The translations under genes were made by a program, and so were the position numbers. Shown piece by piece: positions 44,996 to 53,895 of a stretch of 64,000 nucleotides of DNA. Numbering within the stretch: the first letter of the stretch is position 1; each line of letters starts with the position of its first letter. Origin of the DNA: CAZICM01 sp964537685 (GTDB taxonomy: Bacteria; Myxococcota_A; Polyangia; Polyangiales; Polyangiaceae); assembly GCA_964537685.1 (NCBI GenBank), contig CAZICM010000018.1, positions 62,001 to 126,000 on the forward strand, in the 5' to 3' direction. A model generated the notes under the pieces. That model was not told the DNA's origin, did not search any database, and saw only the letters and a program-made list of their open reading frames with translations.

Positions 44996-47900
44996 ATGCG
45001 AAACCGATCCTTCAAATGCCCCATGGCCTGGATGTTCACACTTGGAATAAGCCTTGGGGCCTGTGGAGCGCCACCGATGACTCCCCCGTCATCTCTGCCA
45101 AGCGTTTCCGGGCGCGGATCGAGCTTAGCACCCGACCTGGCCGCTTCTGCTCTTCCGATTCCCAAGCCCTCTGTTGAACAATCTCCTTTCGGTCTCAGCG
45201 CCTCGGATGGCACGGGCCTAAAGCTCTTGGAGCTCACCGCCCAAGCGGTGGTGGAACAGCCTTTGGCCTTTACCGAGATACGCCTTGTATTTGAGAATCC
45301 GTTAAACCGGACGCTGGAGGGAACATTTCGGATGACGCTTCCCGAGCATGCTTCGATCAGCCGTTTTGCGATGAGGATCGACGATCGGTGGCAGGAAGGC
45401 GAAATCGTTGAGAAAACGCGCGCACGCGAAGTGTTTGAGGACTTTTTACACCGGAAACAAGACCCGGCCCTGCTTGAAGATGCCGGCGCCAATTCGTTTA
45501 GCGCCCGGGTCTTTCCCATTCCTCCCCTTGGGCGAAAAGAGCTGATTCTATCGTATTCTCAAGAACTTCCACGGGAGACGCCTTACCGTTTCGCCCTCCA
45601 GGGCCTGCCTGAGCTTGGGTCTGTGCATATTCGCGTCTTTTCGCCGGGCAATACGAACCCTATCGGAGAGTTTCAGGCGATGAACTTCTCACCTCAAGCC
45701 GATTTTACGGTGGAACCGCGAGGTCCAAAGCTTTCTCCGGTAGGACTCCGCCATGGTGAGCTGATGGTCGCCAGAGTTAGCCCCCTTCCGGACACGGCGC
45801 CGGATCCCATTGAAAACGCTATCTTTTTGGTGGATACCAGCGCGTCTCGAGCCCTGGGATTTGCCGATCAGTTAGATGTGCTCCAGCATCTTATCGAAGA
45901 ACTTGCGCGCTCTTCTGGTGCCAAAACGCCTATTTCTGTCGCGTGCTTCGATCAAAACGTGGAACCCATCTTCGAAGGAGAAGCTGGGGCATTTGGCAAT
46001 AAAGAACTGAGCAAAATCTATCACCGAGGCGCCTTGGGAGCATCTGACATGGGCTCGGCCCTTGATTGGGCCTTTAAGGAAGCTGAAAGAAGCCATAAAA
46101 AGCGATTGATTGTGCTTGGAGACGGAGTAGTCAACACAGGACAGGCCGAAGCGGGAGAGATTCGTGCAAAAGCCGGGGCACTTGGGCGCGCGGGAATTGA
46201 ACGGGTGGATGCGATAGCATTTGGGGGAATTCGGGACTCCATCTTGCTGCATCATCTGAGCACGGCGGGCCTGCCAAAAGATGGGATCGTTGTGGATGGG
46301 ACCTTGCGCGCGGGAGAGCTGTATCGAAGGCTGAGCGAGGGCACCAACGAGCCATTGCCGGTGAAAGTAGAGCATGCGCGCTGGGTATGGCCGTCTACGC
46401 TTTCGGGCCTTCAAGCGGGCGACAGCGTGTTGGTGTATGCCCAAATTCCTGAATATATCCAAACACCTACGCTCACTATTGGAGATAGGGCGTTTCCAAA
46501 TATAAAGCTTGAGCGCGCGGATAGAGCGCTGTTGGAACGAGCGTGGGCCAAAGCCAAAATCGATAGCTTGCTCGATCGGCAGGCCCGTGAAGGAAGCGTC
46601 CTCGGTCAAACCCCTATCGAAAACCAGATTATCGCGCTTTCCAAAACATATCGAGTGCTTTCCCCCTACACATCTTTGCTCGTCCTGGAGAGTGAATCGG
46701 ATTATAAGCAGTTTCAGATAGAACGCCTCTCGCTGGGGGATATTCTCGGGATTGACGGCGGAAAGATCAGCATTCAGCGGCGAACGTTGAATAGCAGCCG
46801 GCCAATTCAGGCTCCTAAAAGCCCCCAAAACCCTCCTGAGCAGGAATCCGCGCGGCAGGGCAGGCTTGACGAAATCCGGACGCCTCAGAGCCTTGGAAAT
46901 TCGAATGGAAGCTCGAGACAACAAACCCAGGGACGCGGCGTAACGGGTGGAGGTCGTCTACTTTCCCCCAGCCGACATGTTCGGCCTCCCTCTGTTCGCA
47001 TGGCTGCAACCAAGGTCTCGGGAAGGATGCCTCCCGAGGTCATCCGCGGTGTAATTCGGCGAAATTTCGGGCGTTTTCGGTATTGTTACGAGCAGGGTTT
47101 AAGAGTAAGTCCCAATCTATCGGCGAGGGTCTCGCTTCGCTTCCTCATTGAACGGGATGGGACGGTCAGCGATGTCAATGTTACGGATTTAAATGGGGTA
47201 GACACAAAAGTCGCGGATTGTATCGCCCGGGCTGTCGCCGAACTTTCTTTTCCAGAACCGGAAAACGGAGTTATTACCGTTATTTATCCAATATTGTTTG
47301 TTCCCAGCCAGAGCGATGAGGCTGCAAATGAAGCACCTCCTCTCTCCTTTGGCACGATGAACCGGCCGCGTATACGGCTTCCTGAATCGACACCCGAGAA
47401 GAAGGAAATGCCTCCAGATCCAACGCCTTATACGGGCCGTTTCAAGGTGGTGATGGATGCCCTGAAAGAGGGGAAAGCCCAAGCAGCATTCCAGGAAGCC
47501 AGGGCATGGGTTTCCTCTTCGCCCGGCGATATTCCGGCGCTGCTTTCGCTCGGTGAAAGCTTTGAGGCCCTGAATGACCTGAAACAAGCGGCCCGGGCCT
47601 ATGGTTCAATTATCGATCTCTATGCCTCCCGCGCGGATCTCAGGCGATATGCTGGAGCCCGCCTCGAGCGTTTAAAACAGAGCGCGGCGTTGGATCTGGC
47701 GGTTGATACCTATAAAAAAGCCGCAAAGGATCGGCCCGATCACCCTTCAAGCCACCGTCTTTTAGGCTTTGCGTTTCTTAAAAAGGGTGCCTATGAGCAA
47801 GCCTTTGAAGCGATCCGCTTAGGTTATTCTAAATACTACCCCAGCGATCGTTTTGCCGGTGTATACAGCATTCTATCCGAGGACATGGGTTTAGTCGCCG

Positions 47901-48346
47901 CGGCTTGGCTCAAGGCTGAACCTTCACGCCGGGAGGAGATTTTAGGCAGGCTTTATGGTGCAGGCGCACAGCTCGAGGAAAGGCCGTCGATCCGTTTTGT
48001 GCTCAATTGGGAAACCGATGCCAACGATGTGGATTTTCATATCTACGACAACGAAGGCGGTCACGCTTATTTTGGGCAGCGCTCCCTGGGTAAAGGGGGA
48101 ATGCTCTACGCCGATATTCGAACCGGTTATGGTCCGGAATGTTTTACCATACGTTTACCCAGGGAGGAGCGGGCCAAAGCCTATACGCTCGGCGCTCACT
48201 ACTATTCACAAGGACCGATGGGATATGGCATGGGGAAAGTGCAGATTATCGATCATGATGGCCAAGGAGGACTGCGGTTTGAGGAGCGTCCCTTTATCGC
48301 CATGGATAACCAGGCTTATATCGATTTAGGTCAGGTGCTTCGATAG
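44996..48346 (+). CDS. VIT / vWA / AgmX-PglI-type / TPR / DUF2135 mosaic lipoprotein
   Basis: 1116 aa from ATG 44996; lipobox SLGAC. Domains in order: VIT (vault/inter-alpha-trypsin) about 65-200 (LTAQAVVEQPLAFTEIRLVF, TFRMTLPEHASISRFAMRID); vWA about 272-440 with MIDAS DTSAS and LIVLGDG; a Gln/Ser/Gly linker; an AgmX/PglI C-terminal-type domain about 680-780 (RRNFGRFRYCYEQGL, FLIERDGTVSDVNV), a family linked in myxobacteria to gliding proteins and TonB-like partners; TPRs about 830-950; DUF2135 about 990-1110 (NWETDANDVDFHIYD). Each piece is known, but this combination in one chain is notable. Probably surface or periplasmic adhesion/complex scaffold. Confidence 0.88.
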   Translation: MRNRSFKCPMAWMFTLGISLGACGAPPMTPPSSLPSVSGRGSSLAPDLAASALPIPKPSVEQSPFGLSASDGTGLKLLELTAQAVVEQPLAFTEIRLVFENPLNRTLEGTFRMTLPEHASISRFAMRIDDRWQEGEIVEKTRAREVFEDFLHRKQDPALLEDAGANSFSARVFPIPPLGRKELILSYSQELPRETPYRFALQGLPELGSVHIRVFSPGNTNPIGEFQAMNFSPQADFTVEPRGPKLSPVGLRHGELMVARVSPLPDTAPDPIENAIFLVDTSASRALGFADQLDVLQHLIEELARSSGAKTPISVACFDQNVEPIFEGEAGAFGNKELSKIYHRGALGASDMGSALDWAFKEAERSHKKRLIVLGDGVVNTGQAEAGEIRAKAGALGRAGIERVDAIAFGGIRDSILLHHLSTAGLPKDGIVVDGTLRAGELYRRLSEGTNEPLPVKVEHARWVWPSTLSGLQAGDSVLVYAQIPEYIQTPTLTIGDRAFPNIKLERADRALLERAWAKAKIDSLLDRQAREGSVLGQTPIENQIIALSKTYRVLSPYTSLLVLESESDYKQFQIERLSLGDILGIDGGKISIQRRTLNSSRPIQAPKSPQNPPEQESARQGRLDEIRTPQSLGNSNGSSRQQTQGRGVTGGGRLLSPSRHVRPPSVRMAATKVSGRMPPEVIRGVIRRNFGRFRYCYEQGLRVSPNLSARVSLRFLIERDGTVSDVNVTDLNGVDTKVADCIARAVAELSFPEPENGVITVIYPILFVPSQSDEAANEAPPLSFGTMNRPRIRLPESTPEKKEMPPDPTPYTGRFKVVMDALKEGKAQAAFQEARAWVSSSPGDIPALLSLGESFEALNDLKQAARAYGSIIDLYASRADLRRYAGARLERLKQSAALDLAVDTYKKAAKDRPDHPSSHRLLGFAFLKKGAYEQAFEAIRLGYSKYYPSDRFAGVYSILSEDMGLVAAAWLKAEPSRREEILGRLYGAGAQLEERPSIRFVLNWETDANDVDFHIYDNEGGHAYFGQRSLGKGGMLYADIRTGYGPECFTIRLPREERAKAYTLGAHYYSQGPMGYGMGKVQIIDHDGQGGLRFEERPFIAMDNQAYIDLGQVLR

Positions 48347-48427
48347 AGCGGTTGAGCTTGCGGGTTTTATTTTACCGCCTCCCACTTTTTTGATGAAATC
48401 CAGCCCACCATCGCATAGCATCAGCCC

Positions 48428-48925
48428 ATGCGTCTACAACGATTACCTTTATCGCTTTTCGTAGGCTTTCTGGCGTTAGAGCTCTTTTTTCCGGCCGGAG
48501 GATGCGGGGGAACGATTACCCAAGAGCCTCCCGACGATCCTTCCAATGTGCCCGATGCATCCGCCGACGCAGACGATTCAAGCGACGCGGCCACAAGCAG
48601 CGATGCATCTGCCGAAGGCGGCGTAACCAATACCATCATTGGCTCCCCGTGCAACCTCGATGCGGACTGCGGAACAGGATACCGATGCCATCCTACAGTT
48701 CCCGGAGGCTATTGCACCGTGGATTGCTCGCCCAGCCAAGCTTGCCCTCAAGGCTCTGTATGCTCGCCAGTACCGTTATCGCGGATCGCGGGTATATGCA
48801 TGCTGCCCTGTTCTTCGCCCAATGAGTGCCGCAGCGAATATACCTGTGGAATCGTCTATCTCTTTCCAAACGATCCAAACGCCCCCTCGAGTCAAGTGCC
48901 TGTTTGCTGGGTTCCTCCGCCTTAA
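48428..48925 (+). CDS. Small Cys-containing lipoprotein
   Basis: 165 aa from ATG 48428. Signal peptide ending FPAGGC as the lipobox. An Asp/Ser/Ala-rich linker (ADADDSSDAATSSDASAEGG) precedes a domain with twelve Cys: CNLDADCGTGYRC, CTVDCSPSQACPQGSVC, CMLPCSSPNECRSEYTC. This is the same expanded Cys-repeat style as other lipoproteins of the window. Function unknown. Possibly follows the mosaic gene in one transcript, though 81 bp separate them. Confidence 0.78.
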   Translation: MRLQRLPLSLFVGFLALELFFPAGGCGGTITQEPPDDPSNVPDASADADDSSDAATSSDASAEGGVTNTIIGSPCNLDADCGTGYRCHPTVPGGYCTVDCSPSQACPQGSVCSPVPLSRIAGICMLPCSSPNECRSEYTCGIVYLFPNDPNAPSSQVPVCWVPPP

Positions 48926-49038
48926 ACGGAATTTACGGGCGCTGACCCAAAGACTTTGCTTGACGGGCGCTTGATACACCCGTTAGGCTTTACACATTCA
49001 CGTCCCGTTCAAACCATTTTTCTGATGGGAGCGCCACC

Positions 49039-50556
49039 ATGCCTAGAGTTCATTCGTTGCCCTTGTTTCTCCTCTCGATCCTCGCTTCACTGAGCGCGTG
49101 CAGCAGCCCCGATCCGGTTGCCCCCGAAACCGAGCCTGTCATCTCTTCTCAGCCCACGCCCAACCCCGATGAACCGCCTTTCTTCGACCCCAATATCCTG
49201 GATGAATGCAATCCCGACGCTACGGTCGTCAAGAGCGACGGTTCATCCCTTGTCATCACCGACCCCGCCATTCTGTCGCAATTCTCTCTCGAGCGAGTTC
49301 TTGACCAAATTATCAGCACCAGCCCCCTACCCAATATCACCCCCCTCGAACTGCTCCAGCGCATCTTCGATACCGAAAACACCGCGGCCAATGGCATATT
49401 CGCCGACGGCTTCCATTGCGATGCCCAGGATAACCCGGCTTTTGTCAATGGTGCTTCAAAATCATGCCCAAGAGCCGAAGGCGCGCTGGCCACCAATCCC
49501 AATCTGCTCAAAGCCAACGATCCCGATTCGTTTATTCCAGTGGCACTTGTGAATCGCTCGGATCTTACCCCCAGCACGTTGGAAACCTGCGGGGAATACC
49601 GCATCGTATTTGCCAAACGCTCAGGCTTGCAAGATCCTCAAAACCGTGTCTTTCTCATCTTTGAAGCTGCGCTGACCAACAACAACTTTGGCCTGGCGCC
49701 TCTATCCTGCCTGCCCTTGGCCAGAAAATGGGCAACGCTCGAATCCGCAACGGACACCGCTCAAAAAACCAAAATCCTCGAGGATATTTATTTCAATGGA
49801 GTTGACAACTTTGCCCCAGCCGTCCATGCCGATCACTATGGCCGCTTTGCTCAAACAGAAGCCCCCTATCATGCGAGCCGCGGGCAAATCCGCTTGAGCC
49901 AAGGCATGCAAGAGCCCTGGGAAATGCGAGAGTTTCACCTTATGGCTACAACCCCAACGCCGAACCTTCTCGTCAAACCCGTCCCCGTGAAGAACAATCC
50001 CCTGCCCGAACTCTTCGACAATGCCTTGCAAACGGATCAAGCCATCGGATTCCGCAATGAATTCGTGGGCACCGCATGGTCTCTCGCTCAAAGCAATTTT
50101 ATGAGCAAGCCCCCTGCCCTTCCCTTCAGTTACAACGCAGGGGAAAGCTCTGTTACGGGCGAAGCCTCCGTAAATTATGCTGAAAGAGCCGCCTCAAACA
50201 CCGATTTGCTGATTCAGCTCGACCAGCAAATCGAATTCATTGGAAATAGCGTTCAATGCCCTCCCAACGATTCCCTGATCGCCGAGGATCTGATACGCCG
50301 CGCCTCTGTGCAAACATGTGCAGGATGTCATGCCCCCACCAAATTCCTTGGCCCGGACCGCGACCTGGGATGCGGAGCGACATGGCCTGATACGCTTGGC
50401 CAAGTGCATATCGACGAGCATGGCAAGCTGTCTCCATCGCTGACAACCGTATTTCTACCGCAGCGGGCCTCCATTTTAAGCACCTATCTCAAAGCCTGCG
50501 ATATTACAGCGATTTGGGGCAACCTGGTACCTGTCCAGGGAGGGATCCCCGACTGA
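49039..50556 (+). CDS. Cytochrome c-like lipoprotein, single heme motif
   Basis: 505 aa from ATG 49039 after GGGAG. Signal peptide with lipobox LSAC. One heme motif CAGCH near residue 425 (RASVQTCAGCHAPTKF). The remainder is a large helical/strand domain (RSDLTPSTLETCGEYRIVFA, LFDNALQTDQAIGFRN), which I do not recognise beyond its resemblance to other myxobacterial lipoproteins with a C-terminal cytochrome segment. Electron transfer role inferred. The 3' end abuts the palindromic element at 50567. Confidence 0.72.
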   Translation: MPRVHSLPLFLLSILASLSACSSPDPVAPETEPVISSQPTPNPDEPPFFDPNILDECNPDATVVKSDGSSLVITDPAILSQFSLERVLDQIISTSPLPNITPLELLQRIFDTENTAANGIFADGFHCDAQDNPAFVNGASKSCPRAEGALATNPNLLKANDPDSFIPVALVNRSDLTPSTLETCGEYRIVFAKRSGLQDPQNRVFLIFEAALTNNNFGLAPLSCLPLARKWATLESATDTAQKTKILEDIYFNGVDNFAPAVHADHYGRFAQTEAPYHASRGQIRLSQGMQEPWEMREFHLMATTPTPNLLVKPVPVKNNPLPELFDNALQTDQAIGFRNEFVGTAWSLAQSNFMSKPPALPFSYNAGESSVTGEASVNYAERAASNTDLLIQLDQQIEFIGNSVQCPPNDSLIAEDLIRRASVQTCAGCHAPTKFLGPDRDLGCGATWPDTLGQVHIDEHGKLSPSLTTVFLPQRASILSTYLKACDITAIWGNLVPVQGGIPD

Positions 50557-50566
50557 TTCCCCCTTC

Positions 50567-50689
50567 GAGGGAATCCTACAGGGCGTTACGAGCGTCTCAA
50601 AGCTAGGAAGCCCGACGGAGCCGTACATTGTACGGTGACAGAGGGCGACCGCCGATTTGAGGCGCGCAGTAGCCCTGTCGGATTCCCTC
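50567..50689. repeat. 123-bp nested palindromic intergenic element (MITE/ERIC-like)
   Basis: Outer arms at 50567-50584 and 50672-50689 pair in 17 of 18 positions (GAGGGAATCCTACAGGGC against GAGGGAATCCGACAGGGC in the complement). A second stem pairs 50592-50601 with 50656-50665 (10 bp, one G-U type mismatch). The centre is CCGTAC-ATT-GTACGG at 50621-50635, perfect. The whole element fills the gap between convergent genes and can fold as one long hairpin. Overlapping 50555-50575 is a smaller hairpin, GATTCCC/GGGAATC. Looks like a small non-autonomous palindromic repeat; may also act as a two-way transcription stop. Confidence 0.72.
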
Positions 50690-53600
50690 TCAATCGTAAC
50701 GGGAATCAAACATATACGCCCGCCGGATCACCGCCTCCTTCCCATCGGGATTTCTCACCGCCACATCCACCATCGCCCCATGACTCCCAGGCGCCGTTTT
50801 CACTTCAATCGTATTCTTGTCAATATACTTTTGAGATTTCACCGGCCGGTTGTCGATCAATACAACAGTATCTTTTACAAAATTCGCTCCCGAAATGGTG
50901 AGCTCCGTCCCTCCGCCCGCAGCACCGCGATTTGGAGATACACTCGCCAACGATGGCGCGGGTGTGGCGTCATAACGATAGGCATTCTTCATCACGGCCT
51001 TTGATAAACCGGGAACCAATACCTCCACATCGACCATACCCACCATCGTGCGCGGCATGGTCACAATATGAATTTCCGTGGAGCTTTTCACAACAATATC
51101 CTTCGGCAGCTCGCGCCCCACATATACCTGCGCCTTCGGCGAGAAATTCTCGCCCTCAATCACCACCCGCGTTCCTCCAATGGTCGGCCCGCTATTGGGC
51201 CGGATCGAACCAATCACCGGCGGCGGCACAGCATCATAGGAAAATCCTTCTGAAAGCTCGGCCGACTGTCCATCCGGATTGGTTAACACCACAGGCACAA
51301 AACCATGCCCATTGTATGGTGGAGTAATTATTTCAATTTGTTTTGCTGTCAAAAACTTCAGCGATGAAACAGGCTGGCCTCCAAAACTCACCGTGCAGCC
51401 CTCGCGTATTTCTTGGCCGTACAGCGCGACTTTAAGGCCCCCTGTTTGAGCTCCCTTCGCCGGATAGAGCGATTCCAAAACCGGCGCGGGCAAATCTTCT
51501 TCAAACGAAAATGCATTGGCCAGCGTGACCGACAATCCCTCGCGGTTGACCACGCGCAGATCCGCAGGCCCGCTCCGCTGCACCTCGGGCGTTATAAACA
51601 CCAATTCGTCCGAATTTTTAATTTTGGGCTTGACTTCAATGCCACAAATAAAAATCGAACATCCATTATCGAAAAAAGCCCCGCGCAGCGTTACTTCCAC
51701 GCCTCCGCGGCTCGGACCCCGGTTGGGAACGACGCTATCCACGCGCGGCGCAGGCCAGCGATATGAAAATGCCCGGGGCAAGCGGTGAAGCAATGTCCCA
51801 GGATTAATCACGGTCACATCCACCAATTCGGCCCGCGGGTGCGCTGGCACATTCACCTGAATTTCATTCGCGCTCACAACCCGCACATGTTCCACAGGCT
51901 TTTCACCGAATAAAACCGCCGCTCCAGGAGCAAAATGAGAACCCCGGAGCCGAATTCCATAGCCGCCCTCCGACAGCCCAAATGCAGGAATCAATTCGAT
52001 GAGCGTGGGCGGTTCCATAAACTGAATGGCCGCAGGCAGCTTGGCTTCCTGGCCATCGGGCGAACGCACAATCACGTCGGCTTCGCCCGCCGGGCGCGGC
52101 AGCGTTTGAGCCTCGAGATGAGTCGCGTCGATCCGCGTGGTTTCCAGCTCAATCCCGCCAAGCATGACCACCGAGCCCGCGGGGAAATTCTCGCCCAGCA
52201 CCGTCAATTTTACGCCTCCGTGAATGGACGTCGTCGTGGGGTCCACACGTTGGATGCGAGGCCCTTCTTCATAAGAAAAGCCGTTGTAGCGCGTCTCTTG
52301 CTTTCCATCGGGATTCTTTACCCGCACATCGACAAATCCGCGCTGCTTCGATTCAGGCACGCTGACGCGGAGTTTTCCGATGCCTTCGCGCACGGCTTTG
52401 GCCTGCGCGCTTCCAAAATAGACTTCACAGCCCCGCGCGAAATTCTCTCCCCGAATCGTCACTTCGGCGCCGCCCGAAGGCGCTCCGCTCGCAGGTTCAA
52501 GCGATAAAATCCTCGGCGGAGGATCATTGTCATCGTCCGAAGGCTCGGCATCGGGCACCGATTTCCCGCTTGCCAAAGGCGGAGGCTCAATCGCGGGCGG
52601 AGGCTCAATCGCAGGCGGAGGTTCGATCACGGGCGGAACAGCGGCCGCGGGCGGGCTCAACACCAAAGGCGGAGGCTCAACCTTTTCGGGGGAAGCGGGC
52701 AAGACCAGCGCCGGTTTTTGAGCTTCGCCATACGTAATGGTCTTGGGTGCCGGAGCGGGCGCGAAAATACGGCTGCTCTTAAATCGGCTCGCCCTATCGT
52801 GCGGCTCGGTAAAATCCAAAACGGGCCCCTTTGGAACAATACCCGATGGATTGATTTGGGGATGACTGCCGTAATAATGCCGCTTGGCCTCCTCCAGAAA
52901 ACATGTCCCTGCTATGCCGGGCGTTTGATAAATATCCCGGGCAAATCCCCATAAATTATAATAATCCCGCACTTGGCGCAGATTGCATTTAAAATGACCA
53001 TAATATATTGAATCAAATCGAAAGAGTGTTGCAAATAAAAAGATATCGGCCCAGGTCATCAGGTCGCCGCATAAAAAGCGCTGTTCATCGAGCACTTCTT
53101 CCCAATGCCCAAAGGCCGCAAATAGCAGATCGACGGCTTCTTCATAGGCCGCCTGCGACGATGCAAAGCCCGCCCGGTATACACCATTGTTGATTGGTTC
53201 ATAAATTTCATCAATGGTTTTTTCAATCACGATGCTCAATGCGTCGGGCGCCAGTGTAATGCCCGATCCGCCCAGCGCATCAAATTCACGATCGAATATA
53301 CTAACAATTTCACGGGATTCATTATTTACAATGGTTTCCGTGCGTTTATCCCACAGCACCGGCACAGTGACACGTCCTGTGTAATTGGGATCGGCCTTCG
53401 TGTACAACTGCCATAAATGCTCGAAGCCATACAGCGAATCCGCCAAACCGCCGCCCGCCTGGCTAAAGGTCCAGCCCATTGGACCCCAAACCGGCGCCAC
53501 CGAGGAGACAGAAATCACGCTTTCCAGCCCCTTGAGCGCCCGCACCATCATCGTCCGGTGAGCCCAGGGACACGCCGCCGAAATATAAAGATGATAACGG

Positions 53601-53749
53601 CCTTTTTCCGGTGTGAATTCAGAAGGCTCGCCCGCGCGAATCCGTTTCCGAAAGGCCGTCGTTTCGCGCACAAAGTGCCCTTCTGCATCGGCCGAATACC
53701 AGTCGTTTTGCCATTTTCCAGAGACCAGCAATCCCATGCGCGCGAGCAT
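50690..53749 (-). CDS. Glutathionyl-hydroquinone reductase fused to seven IPT/TIG domains
   Basis: About 1019 aa from ATG 53749 (AAGG upstream; 53764 and 53737 also possible). Residues about 1-325 are a complete Xi-class glutathione transferase (GS-hydroquinone reductase, YqjG/ECM4 type): catalytic Cys in SAACPWAHR, VTVPVLWDK, IVNNESREI, GHFKCNLRQ, INPSGIVPKGP and PHDRASR. A Pro/Ala linker with PPAIEP repeats follows, then seven IPT/TIG immunoglobulin-like domains (each starts P-x-I/V-x-S-x-x-P and carries G--GG or GGT and ENF). No signal peptide, so the IPT domains would sit in the cytosol unless exported otherwise. The reaction is glutathione-dependent reduction of glutathionyl-hydroquinones, if active. 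Confidence 0.9.
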   Translation of the reverse strand: MLARMGLLVSGKWQNDWYSADAEGHFVRETTAFRKRIRAGEPSEFTPEKGRYHLYISAACPWAHRTMMVRALKGLESVISVSSVAPVWGPMGWTFSQAGGGLADSLYGFEHLWQLYTKADPNYTGRVTVPVLWDKRTETIVNNESREIVSIFDREFDALGGSGITLAPDALSIVIEKTIDEIYEPINNGVYRAGFASSQAAYEEAVDLLFAAFGHWEEVLDEQRFLCGDLMTWADIFLFATLFRFDSIYYGHFKCNLRQVRDYYNLWGFARDIYQTPGIAGTCFLEEAKRHYYGSHPQINPSGIVPKGPVLDFTEPHDRASRFKSSRIFAPAPAPKTITYGEAQKPALVLPASPEKVEPPPLVLSPPAAAVPPVIEPPPAIEPPPAIEPPPLASGKSVPDAEPSDDDNDPPPRILSLEPASGAPSGGAEVTIRGENFARGCEVYFGSAQAKAVREGIGKLRVSVPESKQRGFVDVRVKNPDGKQETRYNGFSYEEGPRIQRVDPTTTSIHGGVKLTVLGENFPAGSVVMLGGIELETTRIDATHLEAQTLPRPAGEADVIVRSPDGQEAKLPAAIQFMEPPTLIELIPAFGLSEGGYGIRLRGSHFAPGAAVLFGEKPVEHVRVVSANEIQVNVPAHPRAELVDVTVINPGTLLHRLPRAFSYRWPAPRVDSVVPNRGPSRGGVEVTLRGAFFDNGCSIFICGIEVKPKIKNSDELVFITPEVQRSGPADLRVVNREGLSVTLANAFSFEEDLPAPVLESLYPAKGAQTGGLKVALYGQEIREGCTVSFGGQPVSSLKFLTAKQIEIITPPYNGHGFVPVVLTNPDGQSAELSEGFSYDAVPPPVIGSIRPNSGPTIGGTRVVIEGENFSPKAQVYVGRELPKDIVVKSSTEIHIVTMPRTMVGMVDVEVLVPGLSKAVMKNAYRYDATPAPSLASVSPNRGAAGGGTELTISGANFVKDTVVLIDNRPVKSQKYIDKNTIEVKTAPGSHGAMVDVAVRNPDGKEAVIRRAYMFDSRYD
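52578..52631. repeat. Three 18-bp tandem repeats encoding PPAIEP
   Basis: Copies GGCGGAGGCTCAATCGCG, one at 52578, one at 52596 (last base A) and one at 52614 with three changes. On the coding strand they read PPAIEP. They form the Pro-rich hinge between the reductase and IPT domains, and a slippage-prone spot for linker length variation. Confidence 0.8.
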
Positions 53750-53895
53750 CTCAAAGACCTTCATCAAAAGCAACGGGCTTGACCAACAAAATCCCGCGGG
53801 TAGAATCCCCATCCTGTGGCGGTTTCATTCATCTGTTTTAGGTATCAATCCTGCACGCGCGGCCGCCGGGCGCATGCATTATCCTGGGTGTAACC

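Noticed and set aside
45872..46924. 350-codon open frame on the strand opposite the VIT/vWA gene
   Set aside because: Lies wholly inside a well-supported gene with clear domains; composition is Arg/Ser-rich antisense of coding sequence and no ribosome site is present.
50567..50689. Integron attC site
   Set aside because: GTTACGA and TCGTAAC ends occur but are not at the outer limits of the hairpin, and there is no integrase or gene cassette; the symmetric nested palindrome fits a MITE/ERIC-like repeat better.
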